Assembly: GCF_031157255.1 (NCBI RefSeq)
Contig: NZ_JAVIFX010000005.1
Span: 248,001-312,000 of the forward strand
Source of the DNA: Bradyrhizobium sp. LHD-71
GTDB lineage: Bacteria; Pseudomonadota; Alphaproteobacteria; Rhizobiales; Xanthobacteraceae
Direction of reading: 5' to 3'
DNA: 64,000 nucleotides
Shown piece after piece: positions 17,181 to 26,135 of this stretch. The translations under genes were made by a program, and so were the position numbers. Each line of letters opens with the position of its first letter. The stretch's first letter is position 1. Under the pieces are notes generated by a model. That model ran no database searches and had not been told where the DNA came from. It saw nothing but the letters and a program-made list of their open reading frames with translations.

Positions 17181-18101
17181 TCACGGACGAACGCGGATGA
17201 TCGTTTTCCCCTTGCGTCGTTCCGGCTTGTTAATGGCAGCGACAGCCCCGTCGAGGCTCGCGATGGCTCCGATGTTCGTTCGCAGCCGTCCGTCTCGAAC
17301 CCTCTGGATGATCTCGCTGAGTTGCGCGCGATCTGACTCGACAACGAAGTCGACCGCCAGACCATCGGCGGGACGTGTCTCGGCCGGCCCCATGATGGAC
17401 ACCAGTGTTCCTGCGGTTCGGACAAGCCGCGTGGAGCGCTTCGCGATGTCGCCGCCGAAGACATCAAAAACCAGATCGACCGGGCCCACGTCTTCCAGAG
17501 CCTCGTTCTCCAGGTCAACAAACTCCCGGGCACCGAAGTCGAGCACCGCTTGACGGTCGGCGGCGCGTCCTGTGCCGATCACATAGGCGCCGGCCTCTCG
17601 TGCGAGCTGCGTTACCATCGACCCGACGACGCCCGCCGCCCCATGAGCGATGACGCGCTGCCCCGGCTGAAGTCGCCCATGTTCAAACAATCCCTGCCAG
17701 GCCGTCAGGCCGGACATCACGACGCTCGCTCCGACCGTGAAGTCGATATCGCCCGGCAGCGGCGCGAGCCGGCGTGCCTCGACCGCTACATACTCGGCCA
17801 AGGTGCCGTCACGATACCAGTCGGTGAGCCCGAACACCCGCTGTCCAACCGAAAGCCCGGTTGTGCCGTAGCCGAGAGCGGTGACCACGCCGGCCAGTTC
17901 ATGTCCGGGGATCGGCGATTTTCGCTCACCACCGCTGCGATCGCTCCAGGTCGGAGGCCACGTAAGCTCGTCCCACGTGAATCCTGACGCATGGACCTGC
18001 ACGACGACGTCGTTTATCGCCGCCTGCGGTTCCGGCTGGTCCACCAGCTTCATCCCGGTTGTTCCCGCAGCCTGGTCCGCCACTACGATCGCTTTCATCA
18101 T
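17181..18101 (-). CDS. MDR-superfamily NADP-dependent oxidoreductase, copy 2
   Basis: 306 residues, alike the gene at 16212 over its whole length: both read SVGQRVFGLTDW, GLTAWQGLFE and QLSEIIQRVRDGRLRTNIG at matching positions. The NADPH-binding loop is IAHGAAGVVGSMVTQLARE. No zinc ligands are seen. It would reduce quinones or activated alkenes, consistent with the other electrophile-handling genes. Two Met codons start the frame; either could serve. Universal stress protein gene usp lies 112 bp upstream on the same strand. Confidence 0.88.
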   Translation of the reverse strand: MMKAIVVADQAAGTTGMKLVDQPEPQAAINDVVVQVHASGFTWDELTWPPTWSDRSGGERKSPIPGHELAGVVTALGYGTTGLSVGQRVFGLTDWYRDGTLAEYVAVEARRLAPLPGDIDFTVGASVVMSGLTAWQGLFEHGRLQPGQRVIAHGAAGVVGSMVTQLAREAGAYVIGTGRAADRQAVLDFGAREFVDLENEALEDVGPVDLVFDVFGGDIAKRSTRLVRTAGTLVSIMGPAETRPADGLAVDFVVESDRAQLSEIIQRVRDGRLRTNIGAIASLDGAVAAINKPERRKGKTIIRVRP

Positions 18102-18212
18102 TCAGCTCCAAATGGGCGGGATGTCTTCATTTCCTGATCTCGTTTGTACGCAACCCGAAAATAGGATCCGCACCTCCAGGGTCTCATGTCCTCTGGCGAT
18201 AACGGGTGCCGG

Positions 18213-18650
18213 TTATCGGGTGACCAACACCGGAGTTTTGGTCTGCGCCAGGACGTTGTTGGTCTGGCTACCCAAAAGCAGGCGACCGAGCCCGCGACGC
18301 CCGTGCGAGCCCATGACGATCAGGTCGGTCCCAAGATTCTCGGCGGTGATGACAATGCCTTCGGCCGGGAAGCTGTCTTTGACGTGAACGGTCTTAACCA
18401 GAAGCCCAGCATCCTTTACCTTGGCCCCGGCCTTGTCGAGCAGGCCCTTCGCCACTTTTTCCTGCCCCTCGATCAGTTCGTTCGGATCGGCAATGTAGCC
18501 CGCGTCACCGTAGTAGCCGGTGCTAACCGGCTCGCTCACGGTCACGATGGTGAGATCGGACTTGAGGGCCGTGGCGATAGAGATCGCGTGATCGAGTGCG
18601 CGATCCGCCAAGTCAGAACCATCGGTCGCGACCAGAATGTGGCCATACAT
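18213..18650 (-). CDS. Universal stress protein (UspA family)
   Basis: 145 residues from ATG 18650 (MYGHILVATDGSDLADRAL), supported by GGAGG upstream; a longer frame to 18776 has no family sequence. The ATP-binding motif of UspA proteins, G-2x-G-9x-G-S, is complete in VMGSHGRRGLGRLLLGSQTN. The protein is probably cytoplasmic and ATP-binding. A diverged TTCGATAG box is centred about 135 bp upstream. Confidence 0.92.
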   Translation of the reverse strand: MYGHILVATDGSDLADRALDHAISIATALKSDLTIVTVSEPVSTGYYGDAGYIADPNELIEGQEKVAKGLLDKAGAKVKDAGLLVKTVHVKDSFPAEGIVITAENLGTDLIVMGSHGRRGLGRLLLGSQTNNVLAQTKTPVLVTR

Positions 18651-18770
18651 TACCTGTTGCCTCCAGAAAAAATATGTCGTCAATCGCGACGATGCCTTGA
18701 GATACTTGCCGTAGAGGTACGTATTCTGATCTCGGTGCAGGAGCGAAAAGTAAGCTCGCGCGTCTCTATG

Positions 18771-18800
18771 GTCCAATGCCCTATAGCTATTGAATCGATG
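18771..18800. promoter_or_regulatory. Box of the TTCGATAG family upstream of usp
   Basis: Read on the minus strand it gives CATCGATTCAATAG followed by CTATAGGGCATTGGAC. It aligns base for base with module A2 (CATTCGATAG, TTATCGGGTATCGTC) and keeps an inverted repeat with the same N9 spacing (CAATA-N9-CATTG). It lies 121-150 bp upstream of usp and right at the broken end of the glgB remnant. Confidence 0.5.
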
Positions 18801-18804
18801 CCGT

Positions 18805-19490
18805 CAGTGCGAAGCCACAACGAACCGAGATGGGCTTCGTGGATCGATATGGGCGCATGGCGATCGTTTGCGCGCCAGCGGCGTTCCAGCCAGGAGCCGT
18901 CGCTCCACCGATGCCTTGAGGGCGCCGCGATGCGTGAGGCTGTATTCGGCGGGCGCTCGCTCCATACGGCATAGGGGGTCTGCCTTCAGCGGGAGTAGGG
19001 CACCATCCGGTCCGACGATCTCATATTTGTAGCAATGGTTCGAACCGAGGCCGGGAATGAAGATTTCCCACACACCGGCAGCATGGCGCAGCCGCATCGG
19101 ACAGCGCCGCCCGTCCCAGTCGTTGAAGTCCCCGACGACGCTGACGCGTCGGGCGTTGGGCGCTCAGACGCAAAGGAAACACCCGGCACGCCATCGTGCT
19201 CACGCAAGTGAGCGCCGAGCACATCATAACTTTCCCGATGCTCGTCTTGCACCAGCAGGTGAATGTCGAAATCGCCGAGGATGGGCGGAAAGGCGTAGAT
19301 GTCGTCGAAATCGACCGTTCCCGGCGCGCCTTCGCCGCGCAGGCAGTAGCGAAGGGGGCGCGGTCGCCGAGCGTGCCGATGAAGAGCCCATCGGCGTGCG
19401 CGCGTTGCAATTCGCCGGCCTCGGCGTCTGTGTCGCTCTGAACGACGAGGAGCCGACGCGCCCAAGGCAGAGTGTTCGACCGTGGCAGCT
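18805..19490 (-). pseudogene. glgB: Shattered N-terminal part of glgB (1,4-alpha-glucan branching enzyme)
   Basis: Joined across three frames, the leftward reading is [124 protein letters not shown] and finally [13 protein letters not shown]. This is the N-terminal and CBM48 region of GlgB in the right order ([16 protein letters not shown], then SIYEVHLGSW). At least three frameshifts occur within 690 bp, and the catalytic amylase domain is missing. It lies directly downstream of pgl, as if once the last gene of the sugar operon. Confidence 0.85.
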
Positions 19491-19523
19491 TTCATCGTGC
19501 CGAGGCAACCGTAACACAGAGCG

Positions 19524-20261
19524 TCACGGGCGGTGCTCCGGAGTCGCGGCGCGATCGAGGAAGAAGCGGAGTGCACCTTCTGGCCGCAGCCGCACCGCCG
19601 GTAATGAGGTGTCGCCGTCGAAGAGCCGATCGAGTACCCCGCGCTTTGCTTCGCCGGCGGCCAGAAACGCGACCTCCCGGCTGCTGTTGAGCGCTGGATA
19701 AGTGAGAGAAATGCGCGGTTCGGGCTTGGCGCCGACGACCGGGGCGACCCACCGTCGGCGCTCCTCGAGAATTGCCATGCCGGGGAAGAGCGATGCGATG
19801 TGACCTTCCGGCCCCAGGCCTAGGAGGATCACGTCGAACAGAGGCCGTTTCGGTGTCAGCGCTGTCGCGCCATAAAAGGACTGGAGGGTGCGCTCGTACT
19901 CGACCGCCGCTTCCGCGGGCGTCAGACCTTCGGTCGGTATAGGATGAACGTTGGTGGCGGGAATCTGCATCCGAGATAGGAGGGTCTCGCGCACCATCCG
20001 GAAGTTGCTGTCGGCGTCGTCGTGCGGCACGAAACGTTCGTCGCCCCAAAACCAGTGCGTCCGCCTCCACGGGAAGGCGTCATAGTAGGGAGGTGCCGCC
20101 AGCAACTCATAGAGCCGGCGCGGGGTCGAGCCCCCGGAAAGAGCGATCGTGAAGGTGTCCCGCTTTGCCAGCGCGGTGGTCAGGAGCCAGTCGGCGGCGC
20201 GCCGCGCCAGCGCCTCGGGGTCGAATAGCACTTCAACGGCGGCGTTGGAAAACGCAGTCAT
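19524..20261 (-). CDS. pgl: 6-phosphogluconolactonase
   Basis: 245 residues from ATG 20261, set by AAAGGAA upstream. Landmarks are FTIALSGGSTPRRLYELLA, WFWGDERFVPHDDADSNF (the GDER.V region that binds the phosphate) and LLGLGPEGHIASLFPG, where the GxxDGHxASLFPG motif has Glu in place of Asp. It hydrolyses 6-phosphogluconolactone made by Zwf, the second step of the oxidative pentose phosphate pathway. It belongs to the leftward operon with zwf and gnd, following the HAD phosphatase by about 165 bp. Confidence 0.93.
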   Translation of the reverse strand: MTAFSNAAVEVLFDPEALARRAADWLLTTALAKRDTFTIALSGGSTPRRLYELLAAPPYYDAFPWRRTHWFWGDERFVPHDDADSNFRMVRETLLSRMQIPATNVHPIPTEGLTPAEAAVEYERTLQSFYGATALTPKRPLFDVILLGLGPEGHIASLFPGMAILEERRRWVAPVVGAKPEPRISLTYPALNSSREVAFLAAGEAKRGVLDRLFDGDTSLPAVRLRPEGALRFFLDRAATPEHRP

Positions 20262-20427
20262 GGGCGTTCCTTTCCGGCTTTCGCTCGTCACCGATGGCAA
20301 TGGTCGCATCGGTGTGTTTAATTGACCCGAAGATGGCACCGGCGAGCGTGGCGCCGGTTGCCGCTAATCTCTTCGTTAACCCGACGGAAATCGTCGGCGC
20401 GGATCGAAGGTGCGACGAGGACTGACA

Positions 20428-21261
20428 TCATCGCGCGACCTCGGCCGGCGTCGGGTTCAGGATGAACTGCTCGATCGCCTTGGCAAAGCCCTCGTCGTTG
20501 TAGGATCCAGTGACGGCGTGCGCTTGTTTTTTGACGTCCGGTCCGGCGTTGCCCATGGCGATACTGAAGCCGCTCTTGCGGAACATTAGCACGTCATTCG
20601 GTTGATCGCCGATGGTGGCGATTTCTGCCGGTGGGATGGACAGGAACTTCGATAGCGCCTGGACCACGGTCCCTTTGTTTGCCATCGGATGCGTGACGTC
20701 GAGATAGTAGGGCTGCGAGCGGGCGGCCGACGCCGATGCGCCGAGCACATCTTGTACCTCCTTCTCGACGCGCGCGAGGCGGTCAAGATCGTCGCTCACG
20801 CCAACGATCTTCACGGCGTGCTGCAGTGCCACGCCGAAATCGTCGACGACCGTCGGCGGAAACTTGACCGTCCATTGCTCGCGCGCGACGTGCGGCGCCT
20901 CGCGATCGCGAATGAGCCATTGGTCGCTGGTATAGACCCAGGCGTCCATGCCGTGGGCACGAATGAGATCGACCGCATGGTGCGCCGTTTTGGGGGCGAG
21001 AAGGTGCTCCTCGATGACCGTCATGTCGGAATTAACGAAGATTCCGCCGTTGAAGCCCGCGATAGGCGTGTCGAGCGCCAGCGGCCCGAGTAACATCGCC
21101 AAGCCACGCGGCGGCCGGCCGCTGGTGATGGCAAAGCGGACGCCGTGCCGGCGGAGCGCCTGAATAGCGGTCCGCGCGCGGTTCGTCAGAACTTTCTGTT
21201 CCGTGACGAGCGTGCCATCGACATCCGCGATGACCAGGGAAATCTTACGCTTCTCGCGCAT
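20428..21261 (-). CDS. Cof-type HAD-IIB phosphatase
   Basis: 277 residues. HAD motif I is VIADVDGTLV with both Asp residues. Motif II is AITSGRPPRG, the Lys of motif III lies in PMANKGTVVQAL, and motif IV is IGDQPNDVLMF (usually GDxxND). The C2-type cap sits between motifs II and III. Cof/IIB enzymes dephosphorylate sugar phosphates or similar metabolites. Within a pentose-phosphate operon a sugar phosphate is plausible, but the substrate is not shown. It starts 21 bp after the zwf stop. Confidence 0.9.
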   Translation of the reverse strand: MREKRKISLVIADVDGTLVTEQKVLTNRARTAIQALRRHGVRFAITSGRPPRGLAMLLGPLALDTPIAGFNGGIFVNSDMTVIEEHLLAPKTAHHAVDLIRAHGMDAWVYTSDQWLIRDREAPHVAREQWTVKFPPTVVDDFGVALQHAVKIVGVSDDLDRLARVEKEVQDVLGASASAARSQPYYLDVTHPMANKGTVVQALSKFLSIPPAEIATIGDQPNDVLMFRKSGFSIAMGNAGPDVKKQAHAVTGSYNDEGFAKAIEQFILNPTPAEVAR

Positions 21262-21282
21262 CGATGGTTTCCTTTCCCACAG

Positions 21283-22857
21283 TCAACCAAGCGGTCGCCA
21301 TGCGCGGCCGTCTCGGGCGAGCAGTTCGTCGGCTGAGGTTGGACCGCTGCTGCCGGCGGCGTACTGTGGGACGTCGAGCACTGCCTGGCCCGCCCACGCA
21401 TCGATTATCGGCTGGACAGCCCGCCAGCCGGCTTCGATATTGTCGGCGCGCTGGAACAGAGTCGCATCACCAATCAGGCAATCGTAGATCAGCGTCTCGT
21501 ATCCGGTGGCACAAGTCGCTTTGAAATAGTCGGCATAGGCGAAATCGAGTTTGACATTGCCCAAGACAACGGCCGGGCCGGGGCGCTTGGCCGCGAGCTC
21601 CAGCGCGACGCCTTCATCAGGCTGGATGTGTAGAATCATCCAGTTAGGGTGCATCCGTTCGACATCGGTGCCACGAAACAACGAATAAGGCGCTTGCCGA
21701 AACCGGATGGCGATTTCCGTCCTCCGCCGCTTCATGTATTTGCCGGTGCGCAGATAGAAGGGCACGCCGGCCCAGCGCCAGTTATCCACATTGAGCTTGC
21801 AGGCGACGAAAGTCTCAGTAGTCGAGTCGGGAGCTACGTCGGGCTCGTGTCGATAGGCAGCAGCTGGTTTGCCTAAAATGGAACCGGCCCCGTATTGGCC
21901 GCGCACGGCGTTGCGCAACGCCTCTGCTTCGCCCATCGGCCGGATCGCCTGAATGATTTCGGCCTTCTTTGCCCTAACGGCATCCGCGTCAAACGAAATT
22001 GGCGGCTCCATGGCCGTCATCGCGAAGAGCTGGAACAGATGATTGGGGACCATGTCCCTTAACGCGCCGGTCTGTTCGTAAAACCTGCCGCGCCGCTCAA
22101 CTCCAACGGTCTCCGCCGCCGTGATCTGGACGTGGTCGATATGCGCTCGATTCCAGATCGGCTCGAAGATGCCATTGGCGAAGCGTATCGCCATGATGTT
22201 CTGTACCGTTTCCTTGCCAAGGAAATGGTCCATCCGGTAGATCTGGTGCTCGGCCATGGTCTTCAAGATGTCGGCGTTGAGCGCCCGGGCTGACGCGACG
22301 TCGTGGCCGAATGGCTTCTCGATCACAACCCGACGCCAGGCGCCGTCGTTTTCTTCAGTGAGTCCCGCTTCTCCAAGCCTGGACACCGCTGTGCCGAACA
22401 GACGGTCGGCGACCGCGAGATAGAAAAGGTAATTGCCGCCGGTCCCGGCTTTCACGTCGAGAGAGGCGAGATGGTCGCCGAGCCGCTTATAGGCCTCCGG
22501 ATCATCGAGGTCACCTGGCAGGTACGTCATGCGATCGGTCAGCCAGCGCCACGCAGCCTGATCGAGCTGATCGACCTGAAACCCGCAATCACGTCCGGCG
22601 ACGAACTCGTTCATTCTCGCGGTGAGGTTCAAAATCCAGTCCTCTGTCGTCTGCGACATCCGACTGACGCCGACGAGCCGGAATTGTTCGGGCAGACGTT
22701 TGGCGCGGACCAGATTGTACAGCGCCGGCACGATCAGACGCTTCGTCAGGTCGCCGGTGGCTCCGAAGATCACCATGGCGCAAGCAGGCGCGACGGCGAC
22801 CGCACCGGTCTGCGCGCCGCTCTCCGTCTCTCTCGGCTCAGCTGCCTCATCCATCAT
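21283..22857 (-). CDS. zwf: Glucose-6-phosphate 1-dehydrogenase
   Basis: 524 residues, slightly longer than usual because of an N-terminal extension of about 25. The NADP-binding start is VIFGATGDLTKRLIVPALYNL. The active-site block RVVIEKPFGHD and YRMDHFLGKETVQNIMAIRF (substrate-binding, with catalytic His) are intact. It oxidises glucose 6-phosphate to 6-phosphogluconolactone and yields NADPH. Its start overlaps the tkt stop by 3 bases (22854-22857), indicating translational coupling. Confidence 0.96.
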   Translation of the reverse strand: MMDEAAEPRETESGAQTGAVAVAPACAMVIFGATGDLTKRLIVPALYNLVRAKRLPEQFRLVGVSRMSQTTEDWILNLTARMNEFVAGRDCGFQVDQLDQAAWRWLTDRMTYLPGDLDDPEAYKRLGDHLASLDVKAGTGGNYLFYLAVADRLFGTAVSRLGEAGLTEENDGAWRRVVIEKPFGHDVASARALNADILKTMAEHQIYRMDHFLGKETVQNIMAIRFANGIFEPIWNRAHIDHVQITAAETVGVERRGRFYEQTGALRDMVPNHLFQLFAMTAMEPPISFDADAVRAKKAEIIQAIRPMGEAEALRNAVRGQYGAGSILGKPAAAYRHEPDVAPDSTTETFVACKLNVDNWRWAGVPFYLRTGKYMKRRRTEIAIRFRQAPYSLFRGTDVERMHPNWMILHIQPDEGVALELAAKRPGPAVVLGNVKLDFAYADYFKATCATGYETLIYDCLIGDATLFQRADNIEAGWRAVQPIIDAWAGQAVLDVPQYAAGSSGPTSADELLARDGRAWRPLG

Positions 22858-24953
22858 ATTCGTCTCTCTCTTATTCCGGCCGAAACCTCGGTTTCATCAT
22901 CTACGCCCAGCAATTCCTTCGCGATCGTGACGACATTTTCGGGCTCAAAGCCGAATTTGCGTTGCAACTCCTTCAGCGGCGCGGAGGCGCCGAAGGTCTC
23001 CATGCCGATGACCCGCCCGGCGTCACCGACATAGCGCTCCCAGCCGAGCGTCGATCCCTGTTCGACGGCGAGCCGCACCTTGATCTCGGGCGGGAGCACA
23101 CTGTCGCGATAGGACTGCGGTTGGCGCTGAAAGATGTCCCAGGAAGGCATCGAGACCACGCGGGAGCGAATTGCCTGAGTGGCCAGCTCTTTTTGAGCTG
23201 TGACGATCAAAGAGACCTCGCTGCCAGAGGCAATCATGATGATCTCAGGCGGGCCGCCGGGCGTGTCCGCCATGACATAGGCTCCACGTGCAACGCCGGC
23301 GGCTGGGGCGTATTGGGTGCGATCGAACGTCGGCAGCGGCTGGCGCGACAGCGCAAACACTGCCGGCTGATGGCGCAGTTGCAGGACGTAGCGATAGGCC
23401 TCGACGACTTCGTTGGCATCGGCCGGCCGCAGGACGACCAGCCCGGGGATGGCGCGCAGCGACATCAGATGTTCGACCGGCTGATGGGTTGGCCCATCCT
23501 CGCCGTCGCCCATCGCATCATGGCTGAAGGCGAGAATGGTCGGGAGTTCCATGATGGCGGAGAGTCGGATGGCTGGCCTCGCATAGTCGCTGAAGACGAC
23601 GTAGGTCGCCCCGAAGGGGCGGAGTTTTGACAAAGCCAGGCCGTTAACGACCGCCACCATGGCGTGCTCGCGAACGCCGAAATGGAGGTATTGGCCGTTC
23701 GGGCTGCCAGGCTGAAAGTCGTGTGCGCCTGCGAATTTCAGAGCGGTCTTGGTAGAGTTTGTAAGGTCGGCCGATCCGCCGATGAGCCATGGAATATTCT
23801 GGGCGAGCCTGTTCAACACCGCGCCCGAGGCTTCGCGTCCGGCGAGGCCCTTGGGATCCGGCGGAAATTCTGGCAGGTCGTGATCCCACCCCGCCGGCAG
23901 CTCGCGATGCTGCATCTGATCGATCTCGATGGCAAACTCCGGGAAGGCCCCGCGGTACGCGGCAAACAGCGTTTCCCAGCGCTCGCGCGCCGCGGCGCCG
24001 CGTGCGCCGACCCCGGCCTCGAAATGCTCGCGCACCCCATCAGGCACAAGAAATTTGGCGTCTTCCGGCCAGCCATAGGCGCGCTTGGTCAAGCGAACTT
24101 CGTCTTCGCCCAACGGGTCGCCATGGGCCGCCGCCGTGTCGACTTTGTGGGGCGAGCCATAACCGATATGGCTGTCGAGAATGATCAGGGTCGGCCGCCC
24201 TGTGGTGCTCCGAAACGTCGCGAGCGCATTCTCGATCTGTCCGAGGTCATTGGCATCGCCAACCCGCAGCACGTTCCAACCGTAAGCCAGAAACCGAACC
24301 GCGACGTCTTCGGTGAAGGTGATGCGCGTATTGCCATCGATCGTGATGTGGTTGTTGTCGTAGATCCAGCACAGATCGTCGAGAGCTAGGTGACCGGCCA
24401 GCGAGGCCGCCTCCGAACCGACCCCTTCCATGAGGCAGCCGTCGCCGCAGAGCGCATAGATTTTATAGTCGAAGATATCGAAGCCAGGGCGGTTGTAGCG
24501 GTCGCCGAGCCACTTGCGGGCGATGGCCATGCCGACGCTGTTGGCGATCCCCTGGCCGAGCGGACCGGTCGTCGTTTCGACCCCGGACGCCCAATGATAT
24601 TCCGGATGCCCTGTCGCCTTACTGTCGAGCTGGCGAAAGCGGCGGATGTCATCCAGCGTGATTGCCGGCTGTCCAAGACGCTCGTAGTCAGCGTTCACTG
24701 CCCGCGTGCCAGTCAGATAAAGCACAGACCACAACAGCATCGACGCATGGCCATTGGACAGTATGAAACGATCGCGGTTTGGCCAGATCGGGTCTTTCGG
24801 ATCAAAGCGCATGACCCGGTTCCACAGAGTATACGCCAGCGGCGCCAGCGCCATCGGCGTACCGGGATGGCCCGAGTTCGCCTGCTGGATTGCGTCGATG
24901 GAGAGGGTGCGAATGGTGCTGATTGCTAGTTGATCGAGCGCTTGTTCGGTCAT
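22854..24953 (-). CDS. tkt: Transketolase
   Basis: 699 residues from ATG 24953 (MTEQALDQLAISTIRTLSID). Thiamine diphosphate-binding features are GCLMEGVGSEAASLAGHL with the downstream NHITIDG, and the catalytic half has FGVREHAMVAVVNGLAL and THQPVEHL. The Pyr domain and C-terminal domain are complete. It moves two-carbon units between sugar phosphates in the non-oxidative pentose phosphate pathway. It is 38 bp downstream of gnd and overlaps zwf. Confidence 0.96.
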   Translation of the reverse strand: MTEQALDQLAISTIRTLSIDAIQQANSGHPGTPMALAPLAYTLWNRVMRFDPKDPIWPNRDRFILSNGHASMLLWSVLYLTGTRAVNADYERLGQPAITLDDIRRFRQLDSKATGHPEYHWASGVETTTGPLGQGIANSVGMAIARKWLGDRYNRPGFDIFDYKIYALCGDGCLMEGVGSEAASLAGHLALDDLCWIYDNNHITIDGNTRITFTEDVAVRFLAYGWNVLRVGDANDLGQIENALATFRSTTGRPTLIILDSHIGYGSPHKVDTAAAHGDPLGEDEVRLTKRAYGWPEDAKFLVPDGVREHFEAGVGARGAAARERWETLFAAYRGAFPEFAIEIDQMQHRELPAGWDHDLPEFPPDPKGLAGREASGAVLNRLAQNIPWLIGGSADLTNSTKTALKFAGAHDFQPGSPNGQYLHFGVREHAMVAVVNGLALSKLRPFGATYVVFSDYARPAIRLSAIMELPTILAFSHDAMGDGEDGPTHQPVEHLMSLRAIPGLVVLRPADANEVVEAYRYVLQLRHQPAVFALSRQPLPTFDRTQYAPAAGVARGAYVMADTPGGPPEIIMIASGSEVSLIVTAQKELATQAIRSRVVSMPSWDIFQRQPQSYRDSVLPPEIKVRLAVEQGSTLGWERYVGDAGRVIGMETFGASAPLKELQRKFGFEPENVVTIAKELLGVDDETEVSAGIRERRI

Positions 24954-24991
24954 GCCTTTCGCCTTTCCTTCGTGCATTCGTGTGCAATTGG

Positions 24992-26011
24992 CTACGGCTT
25001 GGCCGGCTTTTCGATATGCGCGCCAAATTCGTAGCGCATGGCCGACAGCAGCTTGTCGGCGAAATCCGCATTTCCACGCGAGCTGAAACGTTCATAGAGC
25101 GCTGAGGACAAGACGTGTGCCGGTACGCCTTCGTCGATCGCCGCTCTGATCGTCCACCGCCCTTCGCCGGAATCCGAAACCCGGCCCGCAAAGCCGGACA
25201 TTGTCGGATCCTTGAGGAGCGCTGTCGCCGACAGATCGAGAAGCCAGGAGGAAATGACGCTACCGCGGCGCCACAGTTCGGCGATGTCCGGTAAGTTCAG
25301 ATCGTACTGATAGTGTTCGGGATCGCGCAGCGGCGTCGTTTCGGCATCGATCACGTCCGTCGCTTTGCCGATATCGGCGGCTTTGAGGATGGCAAGACCC
25401 TCGGCGTAAGCCGCCATAACGCCGTATTCGATGCCGTTGTGCACCATCTTGACGAAATGTCCGGCGCCGTTCGGTCCGCAGTGCAGATAGCCCTTCTCAG
25501 CTGTGCCGTCCGTTCGTTCCCGACCTGGAGTACGAGGAATGTCGCCACGGCCAGGCGCCAAGGTCGCAAAAATCGGGTCGAGGTACCTGGCGATGCTCGC
25601 TTCGCCCCCGATCATCAAGCAATAGCCGCGCTCGAGCCCCCAGACGCCGCCACTGGTCCCGGCATCGACATAATGGATGCCCTGGCTCGCCAACTCCTGG
25701 GAGCGCCGGATATCATCGACGTAGTAGGAATTGCCGCCGTCTATCAGAATGTCGCCCTGCTCGAGATGCGGCAACAGGGCCGAGATGGTTTGATCGACCG
25801 CGGCGGCCGGTACCATCATCCAGATGGCGCGCGGCTTCGTCAGCGACCGTGCCAGTTCCTCGAGCGAGGCCGTGCCGACGGCGCCCGCTTCGACGAGCCT
25901 ATGAACCGCTTCCGACGATCTGTTGTATACGACGCACTCGTGGCCGCCAGCCAAAAGACGGCGGGCCATGTTTGCTCCCATCCGGCCGAGACCGATCATT
26001 CCGAGCTGCAT
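24992..26011 (-). CDS. gnd: 6-phosphogluconate dehydrogenase, decarboxylating (short form)
   Basis: 339 residues, the short bacterial type (YqeC-like) rather than the 470-residue enzyme. The cofactor site is MIGLGRMGANMARRLL, the substrate segment DAGTSGGVWGLERG and the catalytic Lys/Asn region GHFVKMVHNGIEYGVM. ATG 26011 has GGAGG 8 bp upstream; a TTG six bases earlier is less likely. The enzyme oxidises and decarboxylates 6-phosphogluconate to ribulose 5-phosphate with NAD(P)H formation. Short forms are often NAD-preferring; I cannot tell here. Confidence 0.93.
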   Translation of the reverse strand: MQLGMIGLGRMGANMARRLLAGGHECVVYNRSSEAVHRLVEAGAVGTASLEELARSLTKPRAIWMMVPAAAVDQTISALLPHLEQGDILIDGGNSYYVDDIRRSQELASQGIHYVDAGTSGGVWGLERGYCLMIGGEASIARYLDPIFATLAPGRGDIPRTPGRERTDGTAEKGYLHCGPNGAGHFVKMVHNGIEYGVMAAYAEGLAILKAADIGKATDVIDAETTPLRDPEHYQYDLNLPDIAELWRRGSVISSWLLDLSATALLKDPTMSGFAGRVSDSGEGRWTIRAAIDEGVPAHVLSSALYERFSSRGNADFADKLLSAMRYEFGAHIEKPAKP

Positions 26012-26135
26012 GTGCAAGTCCTCCTTTTTGAAGTTGGATTGACGAGCCGGCGATTGCGCCTTGATCCGCGCACGGCAACCACCAACGTCGGCTGTTTTCG
26101 ATCGTCGGCCGACTCGTTCCCCTTAAGCGTCGTCA

